Both the position numbers and the translations under genes were made by a program. This document shows positions 22,129 through 31,253 of a stretch of DNA of 64,000 nucleotides, one piece after another (the stretch's first letter is position 1; the number at the start of each line of letters is the position of its first letter). A model generated the notes under the pieces. It did not search any database. It had not been told where the DNA came from and worked only from the letters and a program-made list of their open reading frames with translations. The stretch is from Nonomuraea aurantiaca. Lineage in GTDB: Bacteria > Actinomycetota > Actinomycetes > Streptosporangiales > Streptosporangiaceae. The stretch lies in contig NZ_JAIWNB010000006.1 of the NCBI RefSeq assembly GCF_020215705.1, forward strand, positions 310,001 through 374,000, read 5' to 3'.

Positions 22129-23279
22129 CGGGGCGGCCTCGGGAGGCTCAGGCCGAGCATGGCGATCAGTTCGCGCTGCACCTCGTTCACCCCGCCGCCG
22201 AACGTCAGCACCACCGCGCCCTTCACCCCATGATCGGTGCGCTCCAGGAGCTCGGCCGTCTCCGGGTCCGACGGGTCGCCGTAGCGGGACAGGATGTCGC
22301 CGATGAGCCGGCCGACCTCCTGGACCCGCTCCGAGGCGTAGACCTTGGTGGCCGACGCGTCGGGCGCGCCCAGCCAGCCGAGGTCCATGTTCGCCGCGAC
22401 CTGCCAGTTGAGCAGCTCGTTCGTCCGGAAGTACGCCCGCACCCTGCCGAGCGCCCGCCGTACGTCCGGATTCTCCACCAGCCCGGTACCGCGCGCCCAG
22501 GCCAGGAAGCGGTCGTAGGTCTGGCCGAGGTTCCCGGCGGGACCGAGCGTGACGCGTTCGTGGTTGAGCTGGTTGACGATCAGGTCCCAGCCCTTGTCCA
22601 CCTCGCCGACGACCATGTTCGCCGGGACGCGGACGTCGGCGTAGTAGGTGGCGTTCGTGTGGTGGCGGCCGTCCATGGTGACGATCGGGGTCCAGGAGAA
22701 GCCGGGATCCTCGGTCGAGGCGATCATCATCGTGATGCCCTTGTGCTTCTTGGCGTCGGGGTTGGTGCGGGTGGCGAGCCAGATGTACTGGGCGTAGTGG
22801 GCGCCGCTGGTGAAGATCTTCTGGCCGTTGACGACGTAGTGGTCGCCGTCGAGCACCGCCGTGGTCCGCAGCGAGGCCAGGTCCGTACCGGCCTCGGGCT
22901 CGCTGTAGCCGATCGCGAAGTGGCACTCTCCGGCCAGGATGCTCGGCAGGAACATCTCCTTCTGCTCCTGCGTGCCGTACTGCATCAGGGTGGGCCCGAC
23001 CGTCTGCAGCGTGATGAGCGGGTACGGCACGCCGGCGCGGGCGATCTCGTTGGCGAAGATCTGCTGTTCGAGCGGGCCGAAACCGGCGCCGCCGTACTCT
23101 TTCGGCCAGCCGAGGCCGAGCTTGCGGTCGCGGCCGAGCCGGCGGCAGTGCTCCATGTAGGCGGTGCCGAAGGGGTCCTGGGCGATCTTGCGGCGGTCCT
23201 CGTCGGTGAGGCAGTTCTGGAAGTACTCGCGCAGCTCGTCGCGGAGCCTGCGCTGGTCGGGGGTCAGGTCGATCAGCAT
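22125..23279 (-). CDS. fadE29: Steroid side-chain acyl-CoA dehydrogenase subunit (FadE29/ChsE2-like)
   Basis: A 384 aa acyl-CoA dehydrogenase with the FAD/substrate motifs FAIGYSEPEAGTDLASLRTT and ITFGGGVNEV-like VLTFGGGVNEVQRELIAM near the C-terminus. The start (LIDLTPDQRRLRDELREYF) and end (LSLPRPPR) closely resemble mycobacterial FadE29 as remembered. FadE28 and FadE29 form an alpha2beta2 enzyme that desaturates the three-carbon steroid side-chain CoA thioester. The start overlaps the fadE28 stop by one base (TGATG). Confidence 0.92.
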   Translation of the reverse strand: MLIDLTPDQRRLRDELREYFQNCLTDEDRRKIAQDPFGTAYMEHCRRLGRDRKLGLGWPKEYGGAGFGPLEQQIFANEIARAGVPYPLITLQTVGPTLMQYGTQEQKEMFLPSILAGECHFAIGYSEPEAGTDLASLRTTAVLDGDHYVVNGQKIFTSGAHYAQYIWLATRTNPDAKKHKGITMMIASTEDPGFSWTPIVTMDGRHHTNATYYADVRVPANMVVGEVDKGWDLIVNQLNHERVTLGPAGNLGQTYDRFLAWARGTGLVENPDVRRALGRVRAYFRTNELLNWQVAANMDLGWLGAPDASATKVYASERVQEVGRLIGDILSRYGDPSDPETAELLERTDHGVKGAVVLTFGGGVNEVQRELIAMLGLSLPRPPR

Positions 23280-24319
23280 CAGACGAGCGCTCCGATCAGG
23301 TCGAGCTGGGCGTCGGCGCCGCCGAGCAGGTGCGTCAGGTGCTTGGCGTGCGCGAAGTAGCGGTGCAGCGGGTACGTCACATCGAGGCCCAGACCGCCGT
23401 GCAGGTGCTGGCAGGTGTAGAGCGCCTTGTACGCCTCACTGACATGGAAGGCGGCCACGGCCAGGTCCTCCTCCGCCGGGAGGTCGTTGGCGAGGAGCCA
23501 GGCGCCCGACCACACGGCCACGTCGAGCGCCCGCGTGGCGATGTAGACGTCGGCGATCTGTACGGTGACCGCCTGGAACTCGGCCAGGGCGCGGCCGAAC
23601 TGCTTCCTGTTCTTGATGTACTCGGTGGTTAATGTGAGAGCTCCGGCCAGCACGCCGCTCGCCTGGGCCGCGACGGCCGCCGTGAAGATCTGCCGCAGAC
23701 CCGAGACCGCCTCCGGACCCGCCAGCCGCTCGGCCGGGGTCCGGTCGAGCACGACGGTGGCCAGCGACTCGCCGTTGGCGGCGAACTCCGGGTGCGCCGT
23801 CCACCCCCCGGTGACCAGGAACACCCCCTCGTCGGCGGCGACCAGCACGTACGCGGCCTCGCTCCCGTACGGGACCCCGACCTTGCGGCCGGTCAGCACC
23901 CACCCGTCGCCGTCCCGCTCGGCGGCGGTCGACGGCGGGTCCGCCGGCGCCCGGCCCGCTTCCCGCAGCGCCACCGTGCCGACGCTGTCGGCGGGCGGCC
24001 GCTGCTGCTCGGGTGTGCCGTAGCGGGCCAGGGCGAGCGTGCTCACCAGTGTCGCCAGCGCGGGCGCCGGGGCGGCCCGCGCGCCGACCTCGCGGAGCAC
24101 CACGGCCAGCTCGACGGACCCGAGCCCGGCGCCGCCGGCGTCCTCCGGCACGCACACGCTCATCAGCCCCGCCTGGCACAGCGCCTGCCAGAGCCGTTCG
24201 TCATACGGCCGGCCGCTCTTCTCGTGCGCCTCCAGCCGCTCCTGGGTCGCCTCCTTCGCCAGGAGGTCGGCGGTCAGGGTACGTAGGTCCTGCTGGGTCT
24301 CATCCAGGTTGAAATCCAC
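23279..24319 (-). CDS. fadE28: Steroid side-chain acyl-CoA dehydrogenase subunit (FadE28/ChsE1-like)
   Basis: A 346 aa, short and more diverged acyl-CoA dehydrogenase with AVAAQASGVLAGALTLTTEY, the conserved KQFGRALAEFQAVTVQIADV and a C-terminal HGGLGLDVTYPLHRYFAHAK. GTG 24319 is the true start: it overlaps the fadD17 stop as TAGTG and follows GGAGA. The longer open frame to 24424 lies inside fadD17. It partners FadE29. Its position directly before fadE29 matches the igr operon. Confidence 0.9.
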   Translation of the reverse strand: MDFNLDETQQDLRTLTADLLAKEATQERLEAHEKSGRPYDERLWQALCQAGLMSVCVPEDAGGAGLGSVELAVVLREVGARAAPAPALATLVSTLALARYGTPEQQRPPADSVGTVALREAGRAPADPPSTAAERDGDGWVLTGRKVGVPYGSEAAYVLVAADEGVFLVTGGWTAHPEFAANGESLATVVLDRTPAERLAGPEAVSGLRQIFTAAVAAQASGVLAGALTLTTEYIKNRKQFGRALAEFQAVTVQIADVYIATRALDVAVWSGAWLLANDLPAEEDLAVAAFHVSEAYKALYTCQHLHGGLGLDVTYPLHRYFAHAKHLTHLLGGADAQLDLIGALV

Positions 24320-25950
24320 TATTTCTCCAAAAGGTGTTGCCGGCCGTGCCGGGCGAACTCCCGCTCGATCGCCGCGACGTCCGCGCCGCCCAGTAATCGG
24401 ATCTCCGTGCCCGCCGGACGCCACCAGACGGGGTCGGCCGTCCGCCAGCCCTCCTTCACCAGGACACGCTTGACGACCTTGTGCGAGGGGGTCTGGGGCA
24501 GACCATCGGAGATGCGTACGTACCGGGGGAACGACTTGGCACCCAGATTGCGGCGCCCGGCGAGGAACCCGGCGAACGCGACGGGATCGAACGCCGCCTC
24601 CAGAACCAGCGCCGCCATGACCTGGTCTCCGGCCGCCGCGTCCGGCACCGGGTAGACGGCCGCCTCAATCACGCCCGGGAACTCCCGCAGGACCGCCTCG
24701 ATGGGCGCCACCGCCAGGTTCTCGCCGTCCACGCGGAGCCGCTCGGTGCCCCGCCCCGCGAAGAACACGTAGCCGTCGGCGTCCGCGTACGCCAGGTCGC
24801 CCGACCAGAACGCGCCCTCCCGCATCCGCTCGGCGTCGGCCTCCGGGTCGTTGTAGTAGCCGTCGAACAGGCCGAGGCCGCCGGTGTTCACCAGCTCGCC
24901 GACCGCCTCGTCGGGGTTGAGCAGCCGCCCGTCCTCGACCCGGCCCGGCGGGCACGGCAGGCCGGTCAGCCAGCTGCGGATCTCGATGCCCGGCGGCAGC
25001 CGGCCGAGGCAGCCGGGCGGCCCCGCCGGGTCCGGGGTGAGCGAGATGGCCGTCTCCGTCGACCCGAACGCGTCGATCACGTGACAGCCGAACCGCTCCC
25101 CGAACCGCCGGGTCGCCGTGGCGCTCCCCTCGTTGCCGAAGGCGAGCCTCAGGGGGTTGTCGGCGTCGTCGGGCTGCCGCGGGGTGGCCAGGACGTAGGA
25201 GAGCGCTTTGCCGACGTAGTGGAGGTACGTACAGCCGTACCGCCTGATGTCCGGCAGCAGGCCCGACGCGGAGAACCTCCGCCGCAGCACCAGCGCCGCC
25301 CCTGACGCCACGGCGGGGGCGTACGCGGCCATGACGGCGCCGGAGTGGAAGAGCGGCATCGCGCAGTAGACGGCGTCGGCGGGGGTCAGCATCGCGGCCA
25401 GCGAGACGCCGGGGACGGCGATCTTCCGCTGCGTGATCCGCACCGCCCGCGGCCGTCCGGACGTCCCGGAGGTGAAGATCAGCATGACCAACGCACCCGG
25501 ATCAGCGTGCGGGCTCGCGTCCAGAGAGCTCGCGTCCGGGGCCGGCGTGTCTCCCGAGCCCCAGTCCGGGACGGGCATCGAGGCGGTCCCCGAGGTTTCG
25601 GCGACGGACCGCGCCACCGTCTCGTAAGGCGTGTCCCACAGCAGGAGGCCGACGTCGGTGGCGCCGGCGTCGCGGGCCAGCTCCTCCACCGATCGGGTCG
25701 GGTTCAGCGCCACCAGCACCCGCCCGGAGAGCGCGGCCCCACCCAGCAGGAACACCATCTCCGGCACGTTGTCGCAGAGCACCCCCACGTGCGGCGGCCC
25801 GTCGAAGGTGCGGGCGTTCAGCCAGGCGGCGGCGGTACGGCAGGCGGCCACGACCGAGCGCCACGACCACACGCGATCCTCGAAGACCAGCCCCGGACGG
25901 TCATCATCGGCCCGGGCCAGCAGCAGGGCGGCGAGTGTGTCCGCGGCCAT
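24319..25950 (-). CDS. fadD17: Steroid side-chain acyl-CoA synthetase (FadD17-like)
   Basis: A 543 aa AMP-forming ligase with P-loop LIFTSGTSGRPRAV, the A5 region DAFGSTETAIS, WSGDLAYADADGYVFFAGRG and a C-terminal lysine region SHKVVKRVLVKEGW. It would activate a shortened steroid side chain to its CoA ester. Assignment to FadD17 rather than FadD19 rests on length and on being first in this C3-side-chain operon, so it is less certain than the class. ATG 25950 has GGGAGGG just upstream; TTG 25977 is less likely. A KstR-type box lies 41 bp upstream. Confidence 0.82.
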   Translation of the reverse strand: MAADTLAALLLARADDDRPGLVFEDRVWSWRSVVAACRTAAAWLNARTFDGPPHVGVLCDNVPEMVFLLGGAALSGRVLVALNPTRSVEELARDAGATDVGLLLWDTPYETVARSVAETSGTASMPVPDWGSGDTPAPDASSLDASPHADPGALVMLIFTSGTSGRPRAVRITQRKIAVPGVSLAAMLTPADAVYCAMPLFHSGAVMAAYAPAVASGAALVLRRRFSASGLLPDIRRYGCTYLHYVGKALSYVLATPRQPDDADNPLRLAFGNEGSATATRRFGERFGCHVIDAFGSTETAISLTPDPAGPPGCLGRLPPGIEIRSWLTGLPCPPGRVEDGRLLNPDEAVGELVNTGGLGLFDGYYNDPEADAERMREGAFWSGDLAYADADGYVFFAGRGTERLRVDGENLAVAPIEAVLREFPGVIEAAVYPVPDAAAGDQVMAALVLEAAFDPVAFAGFLAGRRNLGAKSFPRYVRISDGLPQTPSHKVVKRVLVKEGWRTADPVWWRPAGTEIRLLGGADVAAIEREFARHGRQHLLEK

Positions 25951-25990
25951 CGACCCTCCCAGCAAGCGCTCGGTCAACAGTTCCGCAAAC

Positions 25991-26004
25991 TAGAACAGAT
26001 TCTA
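25991..26004. promoter_or_regulatory. KstR-type operator upstream of fadD17 operon
   Basis: TAGAACAGATTCTA differs at one base from the KstR consensus TNNAACNNGTTNNA (ATT for GTT). It lies 41-54 bp upstream of the fadD17 start, where a promoter is expected. Closer to the start, at 25961-25974, AGCAAGCGCTCGGT is one base off the KstR2 motif AnCAAGnnCTTGnT. Confidence 0.7.
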
Positions 26005-26109
26005 ATATCTGTCCAGCCGCGACACATCCCAACAAGTCTGGATATATGCCTGTAGCGCCGCAGACATGCGCCTATACAGGTTCTTTGTGACTCGCGGGTA
26101 ACAAGCCGA

Positions 26110-26135
26110 GTTATCGAGAAATCAGATAACGTGTT
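26110..26135. promoter_or_regulatory. Inverted repeat and KstR-like half-conserved site before the TetR gene
   Basis: GTTATC (26110-26115) and GATAAC (26125-26130) form a perfect 6 bp inverted repeat with a 9 bp spacer. Overlapping it, 26128-26135 reads AACGTGTT, matching the core AACNNGTT of the KstR box, although the flanking T and A are missing. The position a few bases before ATG 26139 suggests autoregulation of the TetR gene. Confidence 0.5.
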
Positions 26136-26138
26136 CTC

Positions 26139-26786
26139 ATGCGTACCCCGCAGGCGACGACCGCCGCGCCCCCCAGCGACACCGAGGGGATCATGGAGAG
26201 CCATTCCACGTCCGGCGGTCACAGCGTCCGTACGCGTAGCCAGCACCAGCGCCGCAAGCGTATCGTCCAGGCGGCCGCCGCCCTGGCCTCGCGCGGTGGC
26301 GTCGAGGCCATGCAGATGCGCACGGTCGCCGAGCGGGCGGGCGTCGCGCTCGGCACCCTCTACCGCTACTTCCCGTCGAAGATGGACCTGGTCGTGGCGG
26401 TCGTCGGCGAGGAGATCGACCTGCTGGAGAGCAGCATCCAGCGCCGCCCGCCGAGCGCCTCCACCCCGGCGGGCCGCGCGGTCGACGTCCTGATGCGCGC
26501 CACGCGCGGCCTCATGCGCGAGCCTGAGCTGGCCGACGCGCTCATCCGGTCGCTGATCATGGCTGAGGTGGAGACGCCGTTCGGCGACCGGATGACGGGG
26601 CTGCTGCTGCGCGTCTCCGCCGACCTCACGCGGGAGCGGGCCAGCGAGGTGCAGCTCGACCTGGCGGGGTCGCTGTCCAGCGTGTGGGTGCAGGAGCTCC
26701 TGGAGATGCTGCGCGGGCGCCGCACCTATGAGCAGATCCAGCGCCGCATCGAGATCGCCGCCGCACGGCTCGTCAACGACCTCTAG
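26139..26786 (+). CDS. KstR-like TetR family regulator of steroid catabolism
   Basis: A 215 aa TetR protein. The helix-turn-helix MQMRTVAERAGVALGTLYRY followed by FPSK closely resembles mycobacterial KstR as remembered (VQMRxVADRADVAVGTLYRY). KstR represses cholesterol degradation genes and is released by 3-oxo-cholestenoyl-CoA. It is divergent from the fadD17-ltp2 operon, and three KstR-type boxes lie nearby. The N-terminal about 30 residues are unstructured; ATG 26193 is an alternative start, and use of ATG 26139 would imply a nearly leaderless message. Confidence 0.8.
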   Translation: MRTPQATTAAPPSDTEGIMESHSTSGGHSVRTRSQHQRRKRIVQAAAALASRGGVEAMQMRTVAERAGVALGTLYRYFPSKMDLVVAVVGEEIDLLESSIQRRPPSASTPAGRAVDVLMRATRGLMREPELADALIRSLIMAEVETPFGDRMTGLLLRVSADLTRERASEVQLDLAGSLSSVWVQELLEMLRGRRTYEQIQRRIEIAAARLVNDL

Positions 26787-26981
26787 TTTTTTTACCGCCA
26801 GTTTTTACGGCACCGCCTGGCCGGCCCCACCCACCGCACAGGGCTGAGCGCCTCCAGGGAGACGGCCGCTGACCCGCAAAGGGCTGGGCGCCGTGACGGC
26901 GCACTCTTGACCGGTGGCGTGGTCAGCCGACGACCCGCGGCGGTCGCCTGGACGGCCGGTGACCACCGACGGGCGTCGTCG

Positions 26982-27944
26982 TCAGCCGACCGCCCTGAAC
27001 GTGCGGCGATACGCGTGTGGGGACACCCCCAGTGACGCGTGCAGGTGCTGCCGCAGAGACGCCCCCGTGCCGAAACCCGACCGCTCCGCCACCCGGTCCA
27101 CCGGCAGGTCCGTGGTCTCCAGGAGGTGTCTGGCCAGCTCCACCCGTTGCTGGAGCAGCCATTGGCCGGGGCTCTGGCCCACCTCGTGACGGAAGTGCCG
27201 GGTGAAGGTGCGTCTGCTCATGCCCGCGTGTTCGGCCAGGTCGGCCAGCTGGAGCGGGGTGGACAGGTGCTGGAGTGCCCAGGCCCGGGTGGGGGCGGTG
27301 CCGGAGGCCGATGGTTCGGGGACCGGGCGTTCGACGTACTGGGCTTGGCCGCCGTCCCGCCACGGAGGGACGATGCAGTGGCGGGCCACCTGGTTGGCGA
27401 TCTCACTGCCGTGGTCGCGCCTCACCAGGTGCAGGCAGAGGTCCACGCCCGCCGACGCGCCCGCCGAGGTGAGCACGTCACCGTCGTCCACGAACAGCAC
27501 GTCCGAGTCCATCCGCACGTCGGGGAAGAGGCGGGCGAAGCGCTCGGCGTGCCGCCAGTGGGTGGTGGCCGGGCGGCCGTCGAGGAGTCCCGCGGCCGCG
27601 AGGACGAAGGTGGCGATGCAGATCGAGACGAGGCGGGTGCCCGGCCGTACCAGAGAGAGGGCGTCGAGGAGCTGGGGAGGCAGCGACTCCGGGCCGGTGA
27701 TGTCCGCGAAGCCGGCGGCGGCGGCGATGACGACGGTGTCGGCGATGGCCAGCGCGCCCGCGTCGTGTTCGACGGCGATCGCGTAGTCGGCGGCCGTGGC
27801 GACGGGGCCGCCGTCGAGCGTGCAGGTGATCACCTCGTAGAGCGGCTCGCCTCCCGGACCATGTGCCGTACAGAAGATCCTGGACGGCACGCTCAGCTCG
27901 AACGGGATGACGTTCGGCAGCGCCAGTACGACCACACGATGCAT
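26982..27944 (-). CDS. GlxA/FtrA-type AraC family regulator with DJ-1/PfpI domain
   Basis: A 320 aa protein. The N-terminal DJ-1/PfpI-like domain (about residues 1-175) starts RVVVLALPNVIPFELSVPSR; the C-terminal AraC double helix-turn-helix contains LADLAEHAGMSRRTFTRHFR and VAERSGFGTGASLRQHLH. Such regulators often act on a divergent metabolic gene, here the adjacent quinone-oxidoreductase-like gene 71 bp away. ATG 27944 gives the normal family start; longer frames begin in the promoter. Confidence 0.85.
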   Translation of the reverse strand: MHRVVVLALPNVIPFELSVPSRIFCTAHGPGGEPLYEVITCTLDGGPVATAADYAIAVEHDAGALAIADTVVIAAAAGFADITGPESLPPQLLDALSLVRPGTRLVSICIATFVLAAAGLLDGRPATTHWRHAERFARLFPDVRMDSDVLFVDDGDVLTSAGASAGVDLCLHLVRRDHGSEIANQVARHCIVPPWRDGGQAQYVERPVPEPSASGTAPTRAWALQHLSTPLQLADLAEHAGMSRRTFTRHFRHEVGQSPGQWLLQQRVELARHLLETTDLPVDRVAERSGFGTGASLRQHLHASLGVSPHAYRRTFRAVG

Positions 27945-28015
27945 GGCCCGATCTTTACACATATTGGCCACCGGGCCACTCGCAGCCAGGTGCCCCGGCG
28001 CAGCAGGCTTGACGC

Positions 28016-29002
28016 ATGAAGATGCACGCGATCAGCCAGGACGCCCTGGGCGGACCAGAAGTACTGAAGATGATCGAGATCGACAGGCCCACGCCGGGAC
28101 CGACCGAGGTGCTCGTGCGGGTGCACGCGGCCGGGGTCAACCCCGCGGACTGGAAGACCCGGACCACCGGCGGTCAGCTGGGGGTGCCGCCGTTCGTGCT
28201 CGGCTGGGACGTCTCCGGCGTCGTCGAGCAGGTGGGCCTGGGCACGACCCTTTACCAGCCCGGTGACGAGGTCTTCGGCATGCTCCGCTTTCCGTACGGC
28301 CACGGCGCCTACGCCGAGTATGTCAGCGCCCCCGCCCGCCATTTCGCCCCCAAGCCCGCGAACCTCGACCACGACCAGGCGGCCGCGATCCCCCTCGCCG
28401 CGCTGACCGCCTGGCAGGCGCTGGTGGACACCGCGGGGCTGACGGAGGGTCAGCGAGTGCTCGTGCACGCGGCGGCGGGCGGTGTGGGGCACTTCGCCGT
28501 GCAGATCGCCAAGGCGCGCGGCGCGTACGTGATCGGTACGGCCAGCGCTGCCAAGCACGAGTGGCTCCGCGGCCTCGGCGCCGACGAACTGGTCGACTAC
28601 CGGAGCGAAGACTTCGCCGAGGTCGTCCGCGACGTCGACGTGGTGATCGAGACCATGGGCGGCGACTACGGCCCACGATCGCTGCGCACCCTGCGGGATG
28701 GCGGCACGATCGTCTCGCTGGCTCTCTCGCTCCTGGACGAGGGCCTGCACGCGCGGGCCGCCGAGCGCGGCATCCGGTCGGCGGCCATGCTCGTCGAGCC
28801 CGACCACGCCACGATGAGGGCGCTGGCCGCGCTGGCGAAGGCCGGGAAGCTCCGGGCCGAACTGGCCGCCGTCCTGCCGCTGGCGGACGCGGCCAAGGCA
28901 CACGGCTGGGCGAGTCCGGCCGTACGACGGGGAAGATCGTCCTCTCCGTACGCCCCTGAACCCATCGATCTGTCGGTGGCGGGGGCTATACAGGGGATAT
29001 GA
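28016..29002 (+). CDS. NADPH:quinone reductase-like zinc-independent oxidoreductase, C-terminus frameshifted
   Basis: MDR-superfamily protein: GroES-like N-terminus (VLVRVHAAGVNPADWKTR), nucleotide motif VLVHAAAGGVGHFAVQIAKA and YRSEDFAEV. It would reduce a quinone or enone with NADPH. After LPLADAAKAH the expected ending (LGESGRTTGKIVLSV) is present only in the next frame, which stops at TGA 28957-28959. One base appears missing near 28903, so the annotated frame reads a nonsense tail to 29002, overlapping the next gene start by ATGA. The enzyme is probably still largely complete. Confidence 0.82.
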   Translation: MKMHAISQDALGGPEVLKMIEIDRPTPGPTEVLVRVHAAGVNPADWKTRTTGGQLGVPPFVLGWDVSGVVEQVGLGTTLYQPGDEVFGMLRFPYGHGAYAEYVSAPARHFAPKPANLDHDQAAAIPLAALTAWQALVDTAGLTEGQRVLVHAAAGGVGHFAVQIAKARGAYVIGTASAAKHEWLRGLGADELVDYRSEDFAEVVRDVDVVIETMGGDYGPRSLRTLRDGGTIVSLALSLLDEGLHARAAERGIRSAAMLVEPDHATMRALAALAKAGKLRAELAAVLPLADAAKAHGWASPAVRRGRSSSPYAPEPIDLSVAGAIQGI

Positions 29003-29991
29003 CAGAGCGGCCGTCGAACGATGAGTTCCTGCGACAGACCGACCTGATGCGGCGCGAGTTGCTGGCGCACTGCTACCGCATGCTGGGGTCGGTGCACGAC
29101 GCCGAGGATCTCGTCCAGGAGACCTACCTGCGCGCGTGGCGCGCCTATGACGGGTTCGAGGGGCGTTCGTCCCTGCGCACCTGGCTCTATCGCATCGCCA
29201 CGACGGCCTGCCTGACGGCGCTCGACAGCCGGGGCCGGCGGCCGCTGCCGACCGGGCTCGGCGCGCCCGCGTCCGAGGCGATCGGCCCGCTGGTCGAGGG
29301 CAACGAGGTGCCGTGGCTGGAGCCCGTGCCCAACGGGATGGTCGGCGCCGGGGCCGACGATCCCGCCGCCATCGTCACCTCGCGCGACAGCATCCGGCTC
29401 GCGCTCATCGCCGCGCTGCAGCACCTGCCGCCCAGGCAGCGGGCGGTGCTGATCCTGCGCGACGTGCTCAAGTGGCGGGCCGCCGAGGTGGCCGAGGTGC
29501 TCGACACGACGACCGTCGCGGTCAACAGCACGCTGCAGCGCGCCCGTGCCCAGCTCGACGAGGTGGCGCCGAGCCTCGACGACCCGATCGAGCCGCTGAC
29601 GGCCGAGCAGCGGGCGCAGCTCGACCGCTATGTGGCGGCGTTCGAGAATTACGACGTGGCGGGCATCGTGGAGCTGTTCACGAAGGACGCGGTCTGGGAG
29701 ATGCCGCCGTTCACCGGGTGGTATCAGGGCGCCGAGGAGATCGGCCGGCTCATCACGACCAACTGCCCCGCGAAGAAGGCCGGCGACCTGCGGCTGGTGC
29801 CGGTCGAGGCGAACGGGCAGCCGGCGTTCGGGATGTATCTGCGGCATGGGGATGTCTATGACGCGTTCTCGCTGCCGGTGCTCACGTTCACCGGCTCGCG
29901 GGTCAGCCACGTCGCGATGTTCTTCGACCTGGGCCTCTTCGAGACGTTCGGGCTGCCTCGCACGTTGAGCGGGGCTTCCACCGGAAACTAG
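28999..29991 (+). CDS. ECF-type sigma factor with SnoaL-like C-terminal domain
   Basis: In this 330 aa protein, region 2 contains LLAHCYRMLGSVHDAEDLVQ and YLRAWRAYDGFEGRSSLRTW. Region 4 contains LPPRQRAVLILRDVLKWRAA followed by an HTH. The C-terminal about 120 residues (DRYVAAFENYDVAGIVELFT, WYQGAEEIGRLI) are a SnoaL/NTF2-like fold, as in SigG/SigJ-type ECF sigmas where that domain replaces an anti-sigma partner. Its stop overlaps a KstR box for the next gene. Confidence 0.88.
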   Translation: MTERPSNDEFLRQTDLMRRELLAHCYRMLGSVHDAEDLVQETYLRAWRAYDGFEGRSSLRTWLYRIATTACLTALDSRGRRPLPTGLGAPASEAIGPLVEGNEVPWLEPVPNGMVGAGADDPAAIVTSRDSIRLALIAALQHLPPRQRAVLILRDVLKWRAAEVAEVLDTTTVAVNSTLQRARAQLDEVAPSLDDPIEPLTAEQRAQLDRYVAAFENYDVAGIVELFTKDAVWEMPPFTGWYQGAEEIGRLITTNCPAKKAGDLRLVPVEANGQPAFGMYLRHGDVYDAFSLPVLTFTGSRVSHVAMFFDLGLFETFGLPRTLSGASTGN

Positions 29992-30002
29992 AACGCGTTA
30001 CA
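29989..30002. promoter_or_regulatory. KstR-type operator upstream of the FadA5-like thiolase
   Basis: TAGAACGCGTTACA fits TNNAACNNGTTNNA at every fixed position. It overlaps the TAG stop of the sigma gene and lies 33 bp before the thiolase start. The position suits repression of a promoter inside the 43 bp intergenic gap. Confidence 0.75.
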
Positions 30003-30034
30003 GTCACGGCCAGAGCATCATTCTGGAGGCTACT

Positions 30035-31153
30035 GTGGGCACACCGGTGATCGTCGAGGCCGTCCGCACCCCCATCGGCAAGCGGGGTGGCTGGCTGGCC
30101 GAGCTCAAACCGCAGCAGGTGCTGGCCACCGCGCTCAACGGCCTGATCGAGCGCTCCGGGATCGACCCGGCGATCGTCGGCCAGGTCTTCGCCGGGTGCG
30201 TGACCCAGGCGGGCGAGCAGGGCGGGCATGTGGGGCGGCACTCCTGGCTGTACGCGGGGCTGCCGTACCAAACGGGGGTGACCACGGTCGACGCCCAGTG
30301 CGGATCGTCGCAGCAGGCCGTACACCTGGCGGCGGCGATGATCCGGGCCGGCGTGATCGACGTGGGCATCGGGTGCGGGGTCGAGGTGATGAGCCGGGCG
30401 CCTCTCGGCAGCAACGTCCTGCCGGCCAAGCCGAAGCCCGACGACTGGAACATCGACCTGCCCGACCAGTTCACCGCGGCCGAGCGGATCGCGGAGCGGC
30501 GCGGGCTCACCCGCGAGCGGCTCGACTGGTTCGGGGCGCGGTCGCAGCAGCTGGCCGCCAAGGCGTGGGCCGACGGGCGGTTCGAGCGGGAGATCGTGCC
30601 CGTCGGGCAGGTATGCAGGGACCAGGGCTTACGCGAGACCACCGTCGACGGGCTGGCCGGGCTCAAGCCGGTGATGGGCGAGGGCGGCCGGCACACCGCG
30701 GGCACCTCGTCGCAGATCTCCGACGGCGCCGCCGCGGTGCTGGTGATGGGCGAGGAGACGGCCCTGCGCCACGGCCTGCGGCCCCGGGCCCGGATCCTGG
30801 CCCAGGCCCTCGTCGGCGCGGAGCCCTACTACCACCTCGACGGGCCGGTGGACGCGACGGCGAAGGTGCTCGCGACGGCCGGGATGACGATCGGCGACAT
30901 CGACAGGTTCGAGGTGAACGAGGCGTTCGCGTCGGTCGTCCTGTCATGGGCGAGCGTGCACGAGCCCGACTTCGACCACGTCAACGTCAACGGCGGCGCG
31001 ATCGCGCTCGGCCACCCCGTCGGCGCCACGGGGGCGCGGCTGCTCACGACGGCGCTGCACGAGCTGGAGCGCTCCGACTCATCGACCGCGCTGGTCACGA
31101 TGTGCGCGGGCGGCGCGCTGGCGACGGCCACGATCATCGAACGCATCACGTGA
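30035..31153 (+). CDS. fadA5: Steroid 3-ketoacyl-CoA thiolase (FadA5-like)
   Basis: A 372 aa type thiolase with acyl-accepting Cys in VDAQCGSSQQAVHLAAAMI, His in NGGAIALGHPVGATGARL and the second Cys in LVTMCAGGALATATIIER. Several stretches follow mycobacterial FadA5 closely as remembered (HTAGTSSQISDGAAAVL, ILAQALVGAEPYYHLDGPV). FadA5 removes acetyl-CoA or propionyl-CoA from the shortened cholesterol side chain. GTG 30035 has GGAGG seven nt upstream. A perfect KstR-type box precedes it, tying it to the steroid operon. Confidence 0.9.
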   Translation: MGTPVIVEAVRTPIGKRGGWLAELKPQQVLATALNGLIERSGIDPAIVGQVFAGCVTQAGEQGGHVGRHSWLYAGLPYQTGVTTVDAQCGSSQQAVHLAAAMIRAGVIDVGIGCGVEVMSRAPLGSNVLPAKPKPDDWNIDLPDQFTAAERIAERRGLTRERLDWFGARSQQLAAKAWADGRFEREIVPVGQVCRDQGLRETTVDGLAGLKPVMGEGGRHTAGTSSQISDGAAAVLVMGEETALRHGLRPRARILAQALVGAEPYYHLDGPVDATAKVLATAGMTIGDIDRFEVNEAFASVVLSWASVHEPDFDHVNVNGGAIALGHPVGATGARLLTTALHELERSDSSTALVTMCAGGALATATIIERIT

Positions 31154-31253
31154 CCTACCGCGCACGTCCGCGGCGTTGGAAATCCCGTGCCGATCTCACG
31201 TTTCCGTCCCGCACACTCGACCCAGGACAAGCACGCTCAACGGGGGCTCCAGC

